This document shows, one piece after another, positions 49,501-58,619 of a DNA stretch of 64,000 nucleotides (position 1 is its first letter; each line of letters starts with the position of its first letter). A program made the position numbers and the translations under genes. The notes beneath the pieces were generated by a model. That model was not told the DNA's origin. It made no database searches and saw only the letters and a list, made by a program, of their open reading frames with translations. This DNA comes from Paenibacillus sp. FSL R7-0204 (lineage in GTDB: Bacteria; Bacillota; Bacilli; Paenibacillales; Paenibacillaceae), in assembly GCF_038002225.1 (NCBI RefSeq), contig NZ_JBBOCA010000001.1, positions 2,418,001 through 2,482,000 of the forward strand, written 5' to 3'.

Positions 49501-49648
49501 ACCGGACCTGTAAGAGAGCCTCCAGCCTGACTCTAGTTTTGGTAATTTACTGGACTTGCCGGTCCGGAATACCGTATAAACGGGCATGGCAGTGAATATC
49601 TTGGTTATGGAAGAGCGTAAACCGGAAAGGGGCTGCTATGTAGACATT

Positions 49649-50593
49649 ATGAAGATAAAGATTGCCATACTAGGAGCCACAGGCCATATCTCTAAAAATC
49701 TGATTCTCGGTCTTGCAGTACTGCAGGAGTATGAGCTGTATATATTCTCACGATCCGCAGACAAGATGGCCCTTTTCCTGACGGAGTACCAGCTTCAGGA
49801 GCGTGTCAAGCTCTGTGAATACAATGAATTTGCACAAGCGGCGGACTATGATGTGATTATTAACGGGGTGGGGATCGGAGATCCGCATGACCTGGTTCAA
49901 CATCCGTTCAAGGTCTTCCAGATTACCGAGCAATATGATAATCTGATTCTGGCCTATCTGCACAAGTATCCGACAGCCGTTTACATTAACTTGAGCAGTG
50001 GGGCGGTGTACGGGTCTGACTTTGATCAGCCTGCTACAGACGGGAAGTGGCTTAAGCTTGATCCTAACCATCTGTCCGCGAAGGAATTTTACGGAATCGC
50101 TAAGCTGAACATGGAAGCTAAACACAGAAGTTTGAGCCGACACCGAATTGTGGACTTGCGGATCTTCGGTTTTTTTAGCGCGTTCATTGATTTGAACTCC
50201 CGTTATTTGCTGACGGATATTATTCATCACCTTAAGAGAGGAGAGATTCTTCTCACCTCAACGGACAACATCATTCGAGATTATGTGCATCCCTGGGATT
50301 TCATCCAGTTCATTAAGCTATGTATGCTGGAAGGGATACCGAATGATGTCTATGATGTGTACTCGCTGAAGCCTGTTGCGAAGTTTGAGATCCTTGACTA
50401 CTTTGCAGATTACCATGGTCTGAAGTATGAAATACAGGATAACCCTAACTATAACTCCATTACTGGCTCCAAAAATAACTATTATTCGCTAAATGACCGC
50501 GCTTCCCGAATAGGGTACCTGCCCAGATACACCTCGCTGCAGAGCATACAGACCGGTTACGGGCATCTGTCAAGATCAGGATGTCATTCATAA
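49649..50593 (+). CDS. NAD-dependent epimerase/reductase (SDR), candidate YerF-type reductase
   Basis: An SDR protein of about 314 residues. I prefer ATG 49649, as the Rossmann motif ILGATGHISKN follows at once, but upstream in-frame starts at 49586 and 49607 lack better ribosome sites. Active-site Ser/Tyr/Lys are seen as LSSGAVYGSD and FYGIAKLNME (Tyr-x3-Lys). The C-terminal part has the usual sugar-binding end (DYVHPWDFIQFI). In the yersiniose route YerF reduces the side-chain ketone after the YerE step, and this gene lies in the same island. That link is inference; a GDP- or dTDP-sugar epimerase is also possible. Confidence 0.72.
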   Translation: MKIKIAILGATGHISKNLILGLAVLQEYELYIFSRSADKMALFLTEYQLQERVKLCEYNEFAQAADYDVIINGVGIGDPHDLVQHPFKVFQITEQYDNLILAYLHKYPTAVYINLSSGAVYGSDFDQPATDGKWLKLDPNHLSAKEFYGIAKLNMEAKHRSLSRHRIVDLRIFGFFSAFIDLNSRYLLTDIIHHLKRGEILLTSTDNIIRDYVHPWDFIQFIKLCMLEGIPNDVYDVYSLKPVAKFEILDYFADYHGLKYEIQDNPNYNSITGSKNNYYSLNDRASRIGYLPRYTSLQSIQTGYGHLSRSGCHS

Positions 50594-50616
50594 AGTCATA
50601 TATAGAGGTGAGAAGG

Positions 50617-51516
50617 ATGAGATATTTTCAGAATCGTGTATTCGGTATGGAAGGATTGTGCAATCAATTAATGGCTTTGTATCGAACCATATCGGAAGCT
50701 TTCATGTGTGTCCAACAGGGAGAGGAGGCTTGTATTATTTTAGCAGATGGCCAGACTCGTAATTTTATTGATTTATCAGATGAGGATTTTTTCTCGCCCT
50801 TGCCTATTGAGGCTTTCATAGAGGTGGATCAATTTCACAGAGCACTGGCTGCTAAAGGGGTGTCCCTCCTGCGTCCGTGGGATGTCGTCGCATCACATGA
50901 ACCCATTAATGAATGTTCCCGTTTTCCCATCAGTCCAATGTCCCCGGATGATTCCCGCAATATAGGCATCTGGATCGCAGAGTCTATTCCGTTCGCGCAG
51001 AAGCCGTTGCTCTTGGCTCAGTCAATCCTCGGCTGGATGTCTCAGCATCCTTGCTGGGCTGCTCTTCAGATGCGCCTTGAAAGTGATGTTATGTACAATC
51101 AGAACTTTCAATATGATGAGTATGTGCGGGAACAAGACCGCTTGGCAACTGACTCCATAGCCCAATTTCCTGAAGTATCGGCAGTTTATGTAGCAACCGG
51201 GGTCAATGAAGAATTTCTATTAGAAGCAATGCCTGAATTCAGAGAGAGACACTCCCAGGCCATCATACTAACCAAGCGCAATTTTCTAAGGCTCTCGCCG
51301 GAGATGTTGGCCGAATTCGAGTCATTATCTCTGGAAGAACAAGCCTTAGTAGACTGGCTGGTCTGTCTGGGCGCACCATATTTCGCGGGCCCGCACACCT
51401 CATCCTTTGCGTACTTGGCCGGATATATGCGCCACTACCGCGGCTTTGAACCCGACAGCACGTCATTATGGCCTATCTACATGTTGTACTGGGACATGTG
51501 GTTTCCCAAAGTATGA
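50617..51516 (+). CDS. O-fucosyltransferase-like protein
   Basis: A 299-residue protein. Start ATG 50617 after GAGGTGAG; an ATG at 50581 overlapping the preceding gene is less likely. The family is suggested by MRLESDV near residue 152 and VYVATGVNEEFL near 188. The C-terminal DWLVCLGAPYFAGPHTSSFAYLAGYMRHYRGF matches the last conserved block of O-FucT proteins (Asp, Ser-Ser/Thr-Phe, Arg). In eukaryotes these enzymes fucosylate proteins using GDP-fucose. Here a GDP-sugar supply is hinted at by manC, but no GDP-fucose synthesis genes are visible. Function in collagen decoration is an inference. Confidence 0.55.
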   Translation: MRYFQNRVFGMEGLCNQLMALYRTISEAFMCVQQGEEACIILADGQTRNFIDLSDEDFFSPLPIEAFIEVDQFHRALAAKGVSLLRPWDVVASHEPINECSRFPISPMSPDDSRNIGIWIAESIPFAQKPLLLAQSILGWMSQHPCWAALQMRLESDVMYNQNFQYDEYVREQDRLATDSIAQFPEVSAVYVATGVNEEFLLEAMPEFRERHSQAIILTKRNFLRLSPEMLAEFESLSLEEQALVDWLVCLGAPYFAGPHTSSFAYLAGYMRHYRGFEPDSTSLWPIYMLYWDMWFPKV

Positions 51517-51621
51517 ATGATAATGAACGGGACTAAAAACTAAATTCATGAATCCCCGCCCTTAGGGAATCATAGAGCTCTGAGAGACCTCTCTAATTCT
51601 GACAAGATAAGGACGGAGTTC

Positions 51622-53058
51622 ATGAATCAGACTTCTGGATCAGCGGGAAAAGACAAGAAACTGAAGTGGTGGCAGCTAAGCCTGCTCGGCATTGCGGGGA
51701 CAATCGGCACCGGGTATTTCCTCGGCTCGGGGCTGGCAATCACAATCGGCGGACCGGCGGTGCTGCTGGTGTACCTGCTCGCGGCGGCGGGAACGTATGT
51801 CGTCTTCGATGCCCTGGCCCGGATGACGGCGGCACAGCCGGAGCAAGGCTCTTTCCGCTCCTATGCCAAGCAGGGCTTCGGGAGCTGGGCGGGCTTCGGC
51901 AGCGGCTGGCTGTACTGGTTCTCGGAGCTGCTCATTATGGGTAGCCAGCTTACGGCACTGGCCATCTTCTCGCGGTTCTGGTTCCCGGGCGTACCGATGT
52001 GGATTTTTGCAGCGGGGTATGCGGTAGTCGCTCTGGGGATTGTATTCTTCGGGAACAAAGGCTTCGACCGGGTGGAGAACGTGCTGGCCGTCATCAAGGT
52101 GGCGGCTATTCTTATGTTCCTGGTGATAGCGGCTATGCTACTGGCAGGCTGGATCGGCGGCGGCAAGTTCACCCCGAAGGTTCCGCTCAGCTATAAGGAG
52201 GTGTTCCCGTCCGGGGGCATTGGGGTATGGTCCGCCTTTATCTTTGCCTTCTATGCGTATGGCGGGATTGAGGTGCTGGGGATTATGTCTTACCGGCTGC
52301 AGAAGCCGGAGGAGGCGCCGAAGGCGGGAAAGGTGATGCTGCTGGGGCTGGGAACCGTGTATATTTTGTCCATTGGACTGGCGGTGATTATGGTGCCGCT
52401 TAGTGCTTTTAACCCGAAGGAAAGCCCGTTCGTACTGGCCCTGCGCAGCGACCATCTGGCCTTCGTGCCCCATTTGTTCAACGGGGTGCTGATCATTGCC
52501 GGGTTCTCCACGATGACGGCATCGCTGTATGCGATTACCTCAATGATGATTACGCTGGCCCAGGAGGGGGATGCACCTAAGGTGTTCTCCAGGAAGTGGA
52601 AGGACAAGTATCCGCTGCTGGCACTGTGCCTGATTGCGAGCGGTCTGACGGGGACGGTGATTATGGCCTTGCTGCTGCCGGGAAAAGTATATGAATACAT
52701 CACCACCGCCGCCGGACTGATGATTCTGTATAACTGGGCGTTCATCCTGCTCTCCTCGGGCAAGCTGCTGAAGGGGGGCGTGCTTAGCGCCGTGAAACGC
52801 TGGAGCGGGCTGGTGCTGATTCTGGTAGCGGTTACAGGCACCCTGTTCCATAAGCTGAGCCGCCCGGGCTTCTATATCAGCCTGCTGATTGTCTCGTTCA
52901 TTGCGCTGGGGGACTGGATTGTTCAGCATATCCGCAAGCAGCAAGATGCTCCGGTTAAGGAATCCGGGCCGGAAGAGCAGGCTGGCGGCTATCCTTCGCT
53001 GCCAGGAGGACCCGCGTTCAGGATTAAGGGCATCCGGCTGCGGAAGAACAAGATCTAA
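51622..53058 (+). CDS. Amino-acid permease, APC family
   Basis: A 478-residue membrane protein with about twelve hydrophobic segments. LSLLGIAGTIGTGYFLGSGLA at residues 17-37 is the substrate-binding TM1 break of APC transporters, and YGGIEVLGIMSYRLQKPEEAPKA matches their TM6 region. It starts at ATG 51622 after AAGGACGGAG. Amino acid symport is the general family role; the substrate cannot be read. Its stop codon overlaps the stop of the LysE gene on the other strand by four bases, so no terminator separates them. It begins the general transport section, which seems unrelated to the collagen island. Confidence 0.88.
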   Translation: MNQTSGSAGKDKKLKWWQLSLLGIAGTIGTGYFLGSGLAITIGGPAVLLVYLLAAAGTYVVFDALARMTAAQPEQGSFRSYAKQGFGSWAGFGSGWLYWFSELLIMGSQLTALAIFSRFWFPGVPMWIFAAGYAVVALGIVFFGNKGFDRVENVLAVIKVAAILMFLVIAAMLLAGWIGGGKFTPKVPLSYKEVFPSGGIGVWSAFIFAFYAYGGIEVLGIMSYRLQKPEEAPKAGKVMLLGLGTVYILSIGLAVIMVPLSAFNPKESPFVLALRSDHLAFVPHLFNGVLIIAGFSTMTASLYAITSMMITLAQEGDAPKVFSRKWKDKYPLLALCLIASGLTGTVIMALLLPGKVYEYITTAAGLMILYNWAFILLSSGKLLKGGVLSAVKRWSGLVLILVAVTGTLFHKLSRPGFYISLLIVSFIALGDWIVQHIRKQQDAPVKESGPEEQAGGYPSLPGGPAFRIKGIRLRKNKI

Positions 53059-53666
53059 TGGAAGAAGAGCAACCGGGCAGCCTGAACGCCGAAATAGAAG
53101 CCGAATCCGACCAGAGACAGGCCGGATAATACTGAGACGGCCCGCAGTACCCGGACGGTCAGGAATTTGCGGAACATGCTGGAGGCGGCCGCCATGGTCA
53201 CATCCCATAGCAGAATCCCGAGGACGATGGCACCGCTGTAGACCAATAACTGCTGCATCGGATACTCATTGACCGCCTTGGCTAAGATCGAGCCATAGAT
53301 TCCAAGCCAGAACAGGATGGACAGGGGATTGAACAGTGACATCAGGAACCCGGAGGTGAAGGATCTGGACAGGGAGGCCTCGCTTCCCCTCATCTCTGCT
53401 CCCGACAATTCCCCCGAATGCCTGATGCTCTCTACTCCGGTGTAGACAAGGACAAAGAAACCGAACAGCCACAGGAAAGCCTTGATAAATGGGGCATCCA
53501 GCAGGTGAATCATGCCGAAATAAACCAGCAGCATGTAGATGATATCGGAGCTGATCGCACCGAGGCCGACTACCCAGGCATGCATGAAGCCTCCACGCAG
53601 ACCTTTGTCCAGCTGGGCCGCATTGATGGGGCCGATCGGTGCCGACAGGGATAATCCGAGTACCAT
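53055..53666 (-). CDS. LysE-family amino-acid exporter
   Basis: A protein of at least 203 residues with five or six membrane segments and the family signature SLSAPIGPINAAQLDKGLRGG at the N terminus. The first ATG is at 53666, but it falls at the seventh residue of the usual opening (family members begin M-N-x-F-I-G-Y). The in-frame ATT at 53687 has the perfect GGAGGAGG site five bases upstream. So translation may start at ATT, giving 210 residues. It exports amino acids or related compounds. It converges on the permease gene. Confidence 0.85.
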   Translation of the reverse strand: MVLGLSLSAPIGPINAAQLDKGLRGGFMHAWVVGLGAISSDIIYMLLVYFGMIHLLDAPFIKAFLWLFGFFVLVYTGVESIRHSGELSGAEMRGSEASLSRSFTSGFLMSLFNPLSILFWLGIYGSILAKAVNEYPMQQLLVYSGAIVLGILLWDVTMAAASSMFRKFLTVRVLRAVSVLSGLSLVGFGFYFGVQAARLLFFH

Positions 53667-53840
53667 ATAACCGATGAATATGTTAATGTTGTCCTCCTCC
53701 TTTATATAGCCAGTTTATTCAGCCAATGTCAGGATTAGGACAACCAGTAAGAGGACCGCGGATGACCGCCTCCACGCATAAGGGGCAATTCATTAAGCCA
53801 TAATAGGCAGATGTGAATTCAGATGGAGGAATGGAATTAA

Positions 53841-54290
53841 TTGCTTATTAACGTAATCATCGGATGGATTATTCCTTGGTGTATAGCCAGTTATTTTCTC
53901 AGACAAGACAGCTCAATTATCCTGCTCATCGCACCTATTGCAAGTGTAATCGCTTGTGTGTTCGATGAGGTCGGATACCATATGAAGTGGTGGAGCATTA
54001 CCCCGGCCGGCTCGGGGATTCTATCCTTTCTTCCCTATAATCTGGGGATATTTCCGGTGGTCTCCTGTCTGCTTATCTATACGGTAAGGAGGTCTTCCCT
54101 GAATTCGCTGCTGCTTCTCCTGCTCTTTACATTCTGCAAAACTATGTTTGAGTTCTGCCTGGTGTTAAGCGGGAAAGTAAGCTATGCTTACGGCTGGAAT
54201 CTGGGCTGGACGTTTGTATCTTATTTACTGGCCTGTTCGTTATGCTACGGCTGGTATCTGATCGTTAAGGGCAGGTCCCTCTTCAACTAA
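53841..54290 (+). CDS. Small membrane protein (CBO0543-like)
   Basis: A 149-residue protein with four or five hydrophobic helices and few polar motifs. Helix ends carry FDEVGYHMKWWSITPAGSG, a pattern known from CBO0543-family proteins of Firmicutes, whose role is unknown. Start TTG 53841, twelve bases after GGAGG; a nearby ATG gives only a six-codon frame. It is read in the same direction as the MFS gene, about 96 bases upstream of it. Confidence 0.65.
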   Translation: MLINVIIGWIIPWCIASYFLRQDSSIILLIAPIASVIACVFDEVGYHMKWWSITPAGSGILSFLPYNLGIFPVVSCLLIYTVRRSSLNSLLLLLLFTFCKTMFEFCLVLSGKVSYAYGWNLGWTFVSYLLACSLCYGWYLIVKGRSLFN

Positions 54291-54386
54291 TTCAGGTTCC
54301 ACAGTAGCATTCCGATTCAAGGGTATAAATACAGTCGTTAGACCGACAATAAGCAGGATGCGAAACTAATTGAAGGTGGTTCGTCA

Positions 54387-55667
54387 ATGAAAGGGTCAAA
54401 AGGGGCATTAATTGCACTGTCTTCCATCCCGCTGATTATGACACTGGGCAACTCCATGCTGCTGCCGATTCTGCCGCAGATTTCCAAGGAGCTGCGGATC
54501 AGTGCTTTTCAAGTCAGTATGATCATCACGGTCTATGGCCTGATCGCCATTCTGATGATTCCCATTGCCGGGTATTTATCGGACCGTTTCGGGCGGAAAA
54601 TCGTGATTCTGCCCAGTCTGCTGCTGGCTGCCCTGGGCGGAGCAGGATGTGTAGCCGCAGCCTGGTTCTTCAAGGGAATCACTGCGTATTGGATCATACT
54701 GGCCGGACGCTTGGTTCAGGGGATTGGAGCCGCAGGCGCTTTTCCCATCGTGCTTCCGTTCGTAGGCGATCTGTTCAAGGATGAGAAGGAGGTCAGTAAG
54801 GGGCTCGGTCTGATTGAGACCTCCAACACCTTCGGTAAGGTGCTGAGCCCTATTCTGGGAGCTTATCTGGGGACCCTGCTGTGGTATGCACCCTTCATTG
54901 CGATTCCGGTCCTGTGTCTAATTTCATTCCTGCTGGTGATCTTCCTGGTCAAGCAGCCGAAGACCGGGGAGCAGGCGGTCAAGACAAGCCTTAAGCAATT
55001 CCTGACCGGGATCAGAGAGATTCTGCATGAGCGGGGGCGCTGGCTGTATGCCATTTTTGCGATTGGCGGCATCTGTATGTTTGCAACCTTCGGGGTATTG
55101 TTCTATTTATCGGAGATCCTGGAGTCGAAATATAACCTGCATGGTGCCTACAAAGGCTTCGTGCTGGCCGTTCCGCTTGCCCTGCTGTGTCTGGCATCTT
55201 ACGGAAGCGGCAAGATCATCGGGAAAAACAAGCTGCTCATGAAATGGCTCGGCTTCGGCGGCATGGCCTTACTGACAGCCTCCACGCTAGTGACAGGTTT
55301 CAACGAGAACATCTATTTCATGGTAGGCTTCCTGAGTGTAAGCGGAATCGGGATCGGGGTGGTTCTGCCCTGCATGGATGCGCTGATTACAGAAGGAATC
55401 GAGAAGGAGAATCGGGGCACGATTACTTCCCTGTACAGCAGCATGAGATTCATCGGGGTCGCGCTGGGACCGCCGGTGGTGTCACTCTTAGTGAATCGGG
55501 GACACTGGACCTTGTTCGGCACCATGGCAGGTGTCGGTGCGGTTGGCGGCCTGCTGTCCTTCTTCGCGGTGACTCCCAGTAAGGAGGATTCGGAAGGAGA
55601 AGGGCAGCCGGAGCGGAGCCAGTATAAGCGGAAGAAAGCAAATCCATTGCGCCAGCGCGCACGGTAA
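54387..55667 (+). CDS. MFS transporter, DHA1 drug-efflux type
   Basis: A 426-residue protein with twelve hydrophobic segments. The signature between TM2 and TM3, GYLSDRFGRKIVILPSLL, is clear, and the TM5 motif GAYLGTLLWYAPF fits antiporters. These usually export small drugs or dyes in exchange for protons. Start ATG 54387. No regulator gene next to it is obviously linked, except the GntR gene that follows. Positive C-terminal tail (KRKKANPLRQRAR). Confidence 0.86.
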   Translation: MKGSKGALIALSSIPLIMTLGNSMLLPILPQISKELRISAFQVSMIITVYGLIAILMIPIAGYLSDRFGRKIVILPSLLLAALGGAGCVAAAWFFKGITAYWIILAGRLVQGIGAAGAFPIVLPFVGDLFKDEKEVSKGLGLIETSNTFGKVLSPILGAYLGTLLWYAPFIAIPVLCLISFLLVIFLVKQPKTGEQAVKTSLKQFLTGIREILHERGRWLYAIFAIGGICMFATFGVLFYLSEILESKYNLHGAYKGFVLAVPLALLCLASYGSGKIIGKNKLLMKWLGFGGMALLTASTLVTGFNENIYFMVGFLSVSGIGIGVVLPCMDALITEGIEKENRGTITSLYSSMRFIGVALGPPVVSLLVNRGHWTLFGTMAGVGAVGGLLSFFAVTPSKEDSEGEGQPERSQYKRKKANPLRQRAR

Positions 55668-55713
55668 CTTAAGATCATACGAGCCATATGCAAGCATAAC
55701 GCATTCTTCACAT

Positions 55714-55739
55714 TCCTAATATAACATGGTATATTAGGA
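55714..55739. promoter_or_regulatory. Inverted repeat, candidate autoregulatory operator
   Basis: TCCTAATATA and TATATTAGGA are ten-base perfect arms around a six-base spacer (ACATGG). They lie about 40 bases upstream of the GntR-type regulator start, a usual place for the regulator to bind its own gene. Confidence 0.5.
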
Positions 55740-55778
55740 TGTGTCTTTGAGAGAAAGTGGTAATGGAGGTGCTTGAAT

Positions 55779-56927
55779 ATGGCCAATGACTCGGGCTCGA
55801 TCCCGATGTATGAAATGATTTTTAGAACGCTGCGCGAACGGATCACACAACATGAATATAAAGCCGGGGACCGGGTTCCCTCCGAGAAAGAGCTGTGCAG
55901 TGAATTCGGGGTGAGCCGGATTACAGCCAAGAAAGCCCTCAAGCTGCTGGCCGATGAACAACTGATTATCCGCCAGCCGGGCAGGGGCTCCTTCGTCGCT
56001 GATGCGAATTCGTTATTCATGAAACCGTTTGATTTCCAGCAGCCGCCCGGGACCCCCGGCAAGAAACAGATTATTGGACTGGTCATTACACACTTCAGTG
56101 ATATGTACGGTACCGAGCTGATCTACGGGATGGAAGAGGCTTCGCGGGACCATGACGCCTTCCTGGTGGTGCGGCGGTCGTTCGGGATTCCAGAACTGGA
56201 AGAGAAGGCGATTCAGCAGCTTCTGGGGATTGGTGTGGATGGGCTGATTATTTTTCCGGCACAAGGCGAATACTTCAGCGCTGAGATTCTGAAGCTGGTC
56301 ATTCAGAAATTCCCGTTCGTCATGATTGACCGTTACCTGAAGGGGATCCCCGCTTCGTCCGTCAGTACGGATAATGTGCAGGCCGCCAAGGAGGCAACGC
56401 GTTATCTGTTCGGGCTGGGACACCGGCATATCGGATTCCTGGCTCCGCCGCCGGCGAATACCACAGCCATTGAGGAACGGATCGACGGCATTATTGAAGC
56501 TCATGTGGAGCATAATCTGCTGTTGAACCGAGAGCTATGGATGGAGACGATTACGTCCACCATGCCCAATGTCTTCGACCCGCAGGCCCGGATCGCAGAT
56601 GTGGACAGGCTGGTGGAGCATCTGCAGAAATATCCGCAGATTACGGCATTGTTTGCTGCGGAGTATGACATCGCTTTGCTGGTGGAGGAGGCGGCAGGCC
56701 AACTGGGACTGCGCATTCCCGAAGACTTGTCCGTCATTTGCTTCGACAGTCCCGATCCGCATGAGGGCTGCCGAATGACGCATATGCGTCAGAATCAGTT
56801 CAGCATCGGGAAGCAAGCCTTCGAGAATGTACTTACGATGCAGGGGCAGGAACAGCCTATCACCCGGATTCTGCTGCCGGCTCAATTCATTCCTGGCCGC
56901 TCAACCGCACAGGCCCAGCAGGAGTGA
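55779..56927 (+). CDS. GntR-type regulator with LacI-like sugar-binding domain
   Basis: A 382-residue regulator, start ATG 55779, eight bases after GGAGG. A GntR winged helix occupies about 5-70 (IFRTLRERITQHEYKAGDRVPSEKEL, FGVSRITAKKALKLLADEQL). A periplasmic-binding-like effector domain follows (about 85-380, IIGLVITHFSDMYGTELIYGM, GVDGLIIFPAQ, GLGHRHIGFL, FDSPDPHEG), as in AraR. It sits directly before the mannosidase and ABC genes, so it probably controls them in answer to a mannose-containing sugar, though the effector is inferred. Confidence 0.87.
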   Translation: MANDSGSIPMYEMIFRTLRERITQHEYKAGDRVPSEKELCSEFGVSRITAKKALKLLADEQLIIRQPGRGSFVADANSLFMKPFDFQQPPGTPGKKQIIGLVITHFSDMYGTELIYGMEEASRDHDAFLVVRRSFGIPELEEKAIQQLLGIGVDGLIIFPAQGEYFSAEILKLVIQKFPFVMIDRYLKGIPASSVSTDNVQAAKEATRYLFGLGHRHIGFLAPPPANTTAIEERIDGIIEAHVEHNLLLNRELWMETITSTMPNVFDPQARIADVDRLVEHLQKYPQITALFAAEYDIALLVEEAAGQLGLRIPEDLSVICFDSPDPHEGCRMTHMRQNQFSIGKQAFENVLTMQGQEQPITRILLPAQFIPGRSTAQAQQE

Positions 56928-56990
56928 GTTGGTTGGTGTGAGGACCGGAGTGCCTGAAATGGCAGAATGCCAATGGCTGGAGTGAGATTA

Positions 56991-57016
56991 AAGCCTTCGT
57001 TTGCGAGGGCTTTTTT
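56991..57016 (+). terminator. Intrinsic terminator
   Basis: AAGCCTTCG pairs with CGAGGGCTT around TTTG, followed by TTTTT. It closes the regulator gene and precedes the promoter of the mannosidase operon. Confidence 0.9.
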
Positions 57017-57145
57017 GTCGTTTCGGTATGTAGGTTCTTCATTCCACCCCCATCAAAGTAAATTCCCCATACATAGAAATAACATTTCTGTACATACTAT
57101 TTATACCATTAGATCATGATAGTCTATAAATATACCAATAATATA

Positions 57146-57190
57146 TTGACATATTTATAGTATTTGTTTACTATGATGAAAGCGTTTGAA
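57146..57190 (+). promoter_or_regulatory. Promoter and cre-like site of the mannosidase operon
   Basis: A consensus -35 TTGACA (57146-57151) is separated by 17 bases from TACTAT (57169-57174). A cre-like sequence, TGAAAGCGTTTGAA (57177-57190), follows at the likely transcription start and matches 12 of 14 positions of the CcpA consensus. Carbon repression by CcpA or another LacI-type protein would fit. Confidence 0.6.
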
Positions 57191-57228
57191 ATATTGATAT
57201 ATACTATTTGGAGGTGCAACATACAACC

Positions 57229-58521
57229 TTGAAACTGCAGAATGTAATTCCAAAGTCCGTCTATGATTTGATCGAGAAGGTACAGAGAGAGCTTCCAGAC
57301 TCTTCCAAGCTGGCGAAGATGTTCGAGGACTGCATCATCAATACCATTGGTACCACGATTTCGCCAAAAGCGGACGGGACCACTTTTGTTATAACAGGTG
57401 ATATACCAGCTATGTGGCTGCGTGATTCCGCAGCGCAGGTTCGCCCGTATCTGCTGCTTGCCGCCGAGGACCCGGGGATGGAAGCGATGATCGCGGGGCT
57501 GGTGAAGCGGCAGATGAATTATATCCTGCTTGATCCGTACGCCAATGCTTTCAATGAAACGGCGAACGGCCACGGACATCAATCCGATCTGACCGAGATG
57601 AGCCCATGGATCTGGGAACGCAAATATGAGATTGATTCGCTGGCTTATCCGATTCAGCTCAGTTATCTGCTATGGAAGAATAGCGGCTGTGTCACGCAGT
57701 TCGATGAGACCTTCCGCCGGGCTGCCCTTGAGATCCTGAAGCTGTGGAGAGTGGAGCAGCATCATGAGACCAAGTCCCCGTACACCTTCCAGCGTCTGGA
57801 TGCCCCGCTTACGGACACACTGGCCAGAGAAGGCAAAGGCAGTGAGACCGCATATACCGGGATGACCTGGTCGGGCTTCCGTCCAAGTGACGATAACTGT
57901 GAATACGGGTATCTGATTCCGTCCAATATGTTCGCTGTCGTTGTCCTGCGTTATCTGGAAGAGATTGCCCGTGAGATCTACGGGGATCAGGAGCTTGCAG
58001 CATCCGCGAAGAAGCTTGGCGATGAGATCAATCAGGGAATACAAGAGCATGGCATCTATAATCATCCCGTATATGGGAGAATCTATGCTTATGAGACGGA
58101 TGGGCTGGGCCACTACAATCTGATGGATGATGCCAATGTTCCAAGCCTGCTGTCCCTGCCGTATCTGGGCTACACCGACGAGAGCGACGAGGTGTACCGG
58201 AATACCCGGAAGTTCATTCTGAGTGAGGATAACCCTTATTACTATAAAGGGCGCGCGGCGGAAGGCATCGGAAGCCCGCATACCCCGGAGGGTTATATCT
58301 GGCACATCGCATTGTCGATGCAGGGCCTGACTTCCCCAGAACGCAGCGAGAAAGCCCGCCTGCTTCAGCTCATTCAGGACACGGATGGCGGAACCGGCCT
58401 GACCCATGAAGGCTTCTCCGTGGAGGATGCCTCACAGTTCACCCGTCCATGGTTCTCCTGGTCGAATATGCTGTTCAGTGAACTGATTATGGATTATTGC
58501 GGTTTTCGGGTATTGAAGTAG
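57229..58521 (+). CDS. Exo-alpha-1,6-mannosidase, GH125
   Basis: A 430-residue metal-independent glycoside hydrolase. GDIPAMWLRDSAAQVRPYL (near residue 57) and SGFRPSDDNCEYGYLIPSNM are typical GH125 blocks. The catalytic acids of the family lie in this type of Asp/Glu context, but exact residues are not assigned here. I place the start at TTG 57229, after GGAGGT; an upstream TTG at 57208 overlaps the ribosome site. No signal peptide, so it cleaves mannosides taken up by the ABC importer in the cytoplasm. First gene of the operon. Confidence 0.87.
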   Translation: MKLQNVIPKSVYDLIEKVQRELPDSSKLAKMFEDCIINTIGTTISPKADGTTFVITGDIPAMWLRDSAAQVRPYLLLAAEDPGMEAMIAGLVKRQMNYILLDPYANAFNETANGHGHQSDLTEMSPWIWERKYEIDSLAYPIQLSYLLWKNSGCVTQFDETFRRAALEILKLWRVEQHHETKSPYTFQRLDAPLTDTLAREGKGSETAYTGMTWSGFRPSDDNCEYGYLIPSNMFAVVVLRYLEEIAREIYGDQELAASAKKLGDEINQGIQEHGIYNHPVYGRIYAYETDGLGHYNLMDDANVPSLLSLPYLGYTDESDEVYRNTRKFILSEDNPYYYKGRAAEGIGSPHTPEGYIWHIALSMQGLTSPERSEKARLLQLIQDTDGGTGLTHEGFSVEDASQFTRPWFSWSNMLFSELIMDYCGFRVLK

Positions 58522-58579
58522 CTCTGGTATGGTTTGATCTGCGGAAGAAACGGCTTAGCCGTTCTTTCTGAAGCTTTTA

Positions 58580-58593
58580 TGAAAGCGTTATGA
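58580..58593 (+). promoter_or_regulatory. cre-like site upstream of the binding-protein gene
   Basis: TGAAAGCGTTATGA matches 13 of 14 positions of the CcpA consensus (TGWAANCGNTNWCA). It lies 26 bases before the start codon of the solute-binding protein. A hairpin AACGGC/GCCGTT (58549-58563) lies just upstream, perhaps limiting read-through from the mannosidase gene. Confidence 0.55.
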
Positions 58594-58619
58594 AACCACA
58601 AACAAAGGGGCAAGGACAA

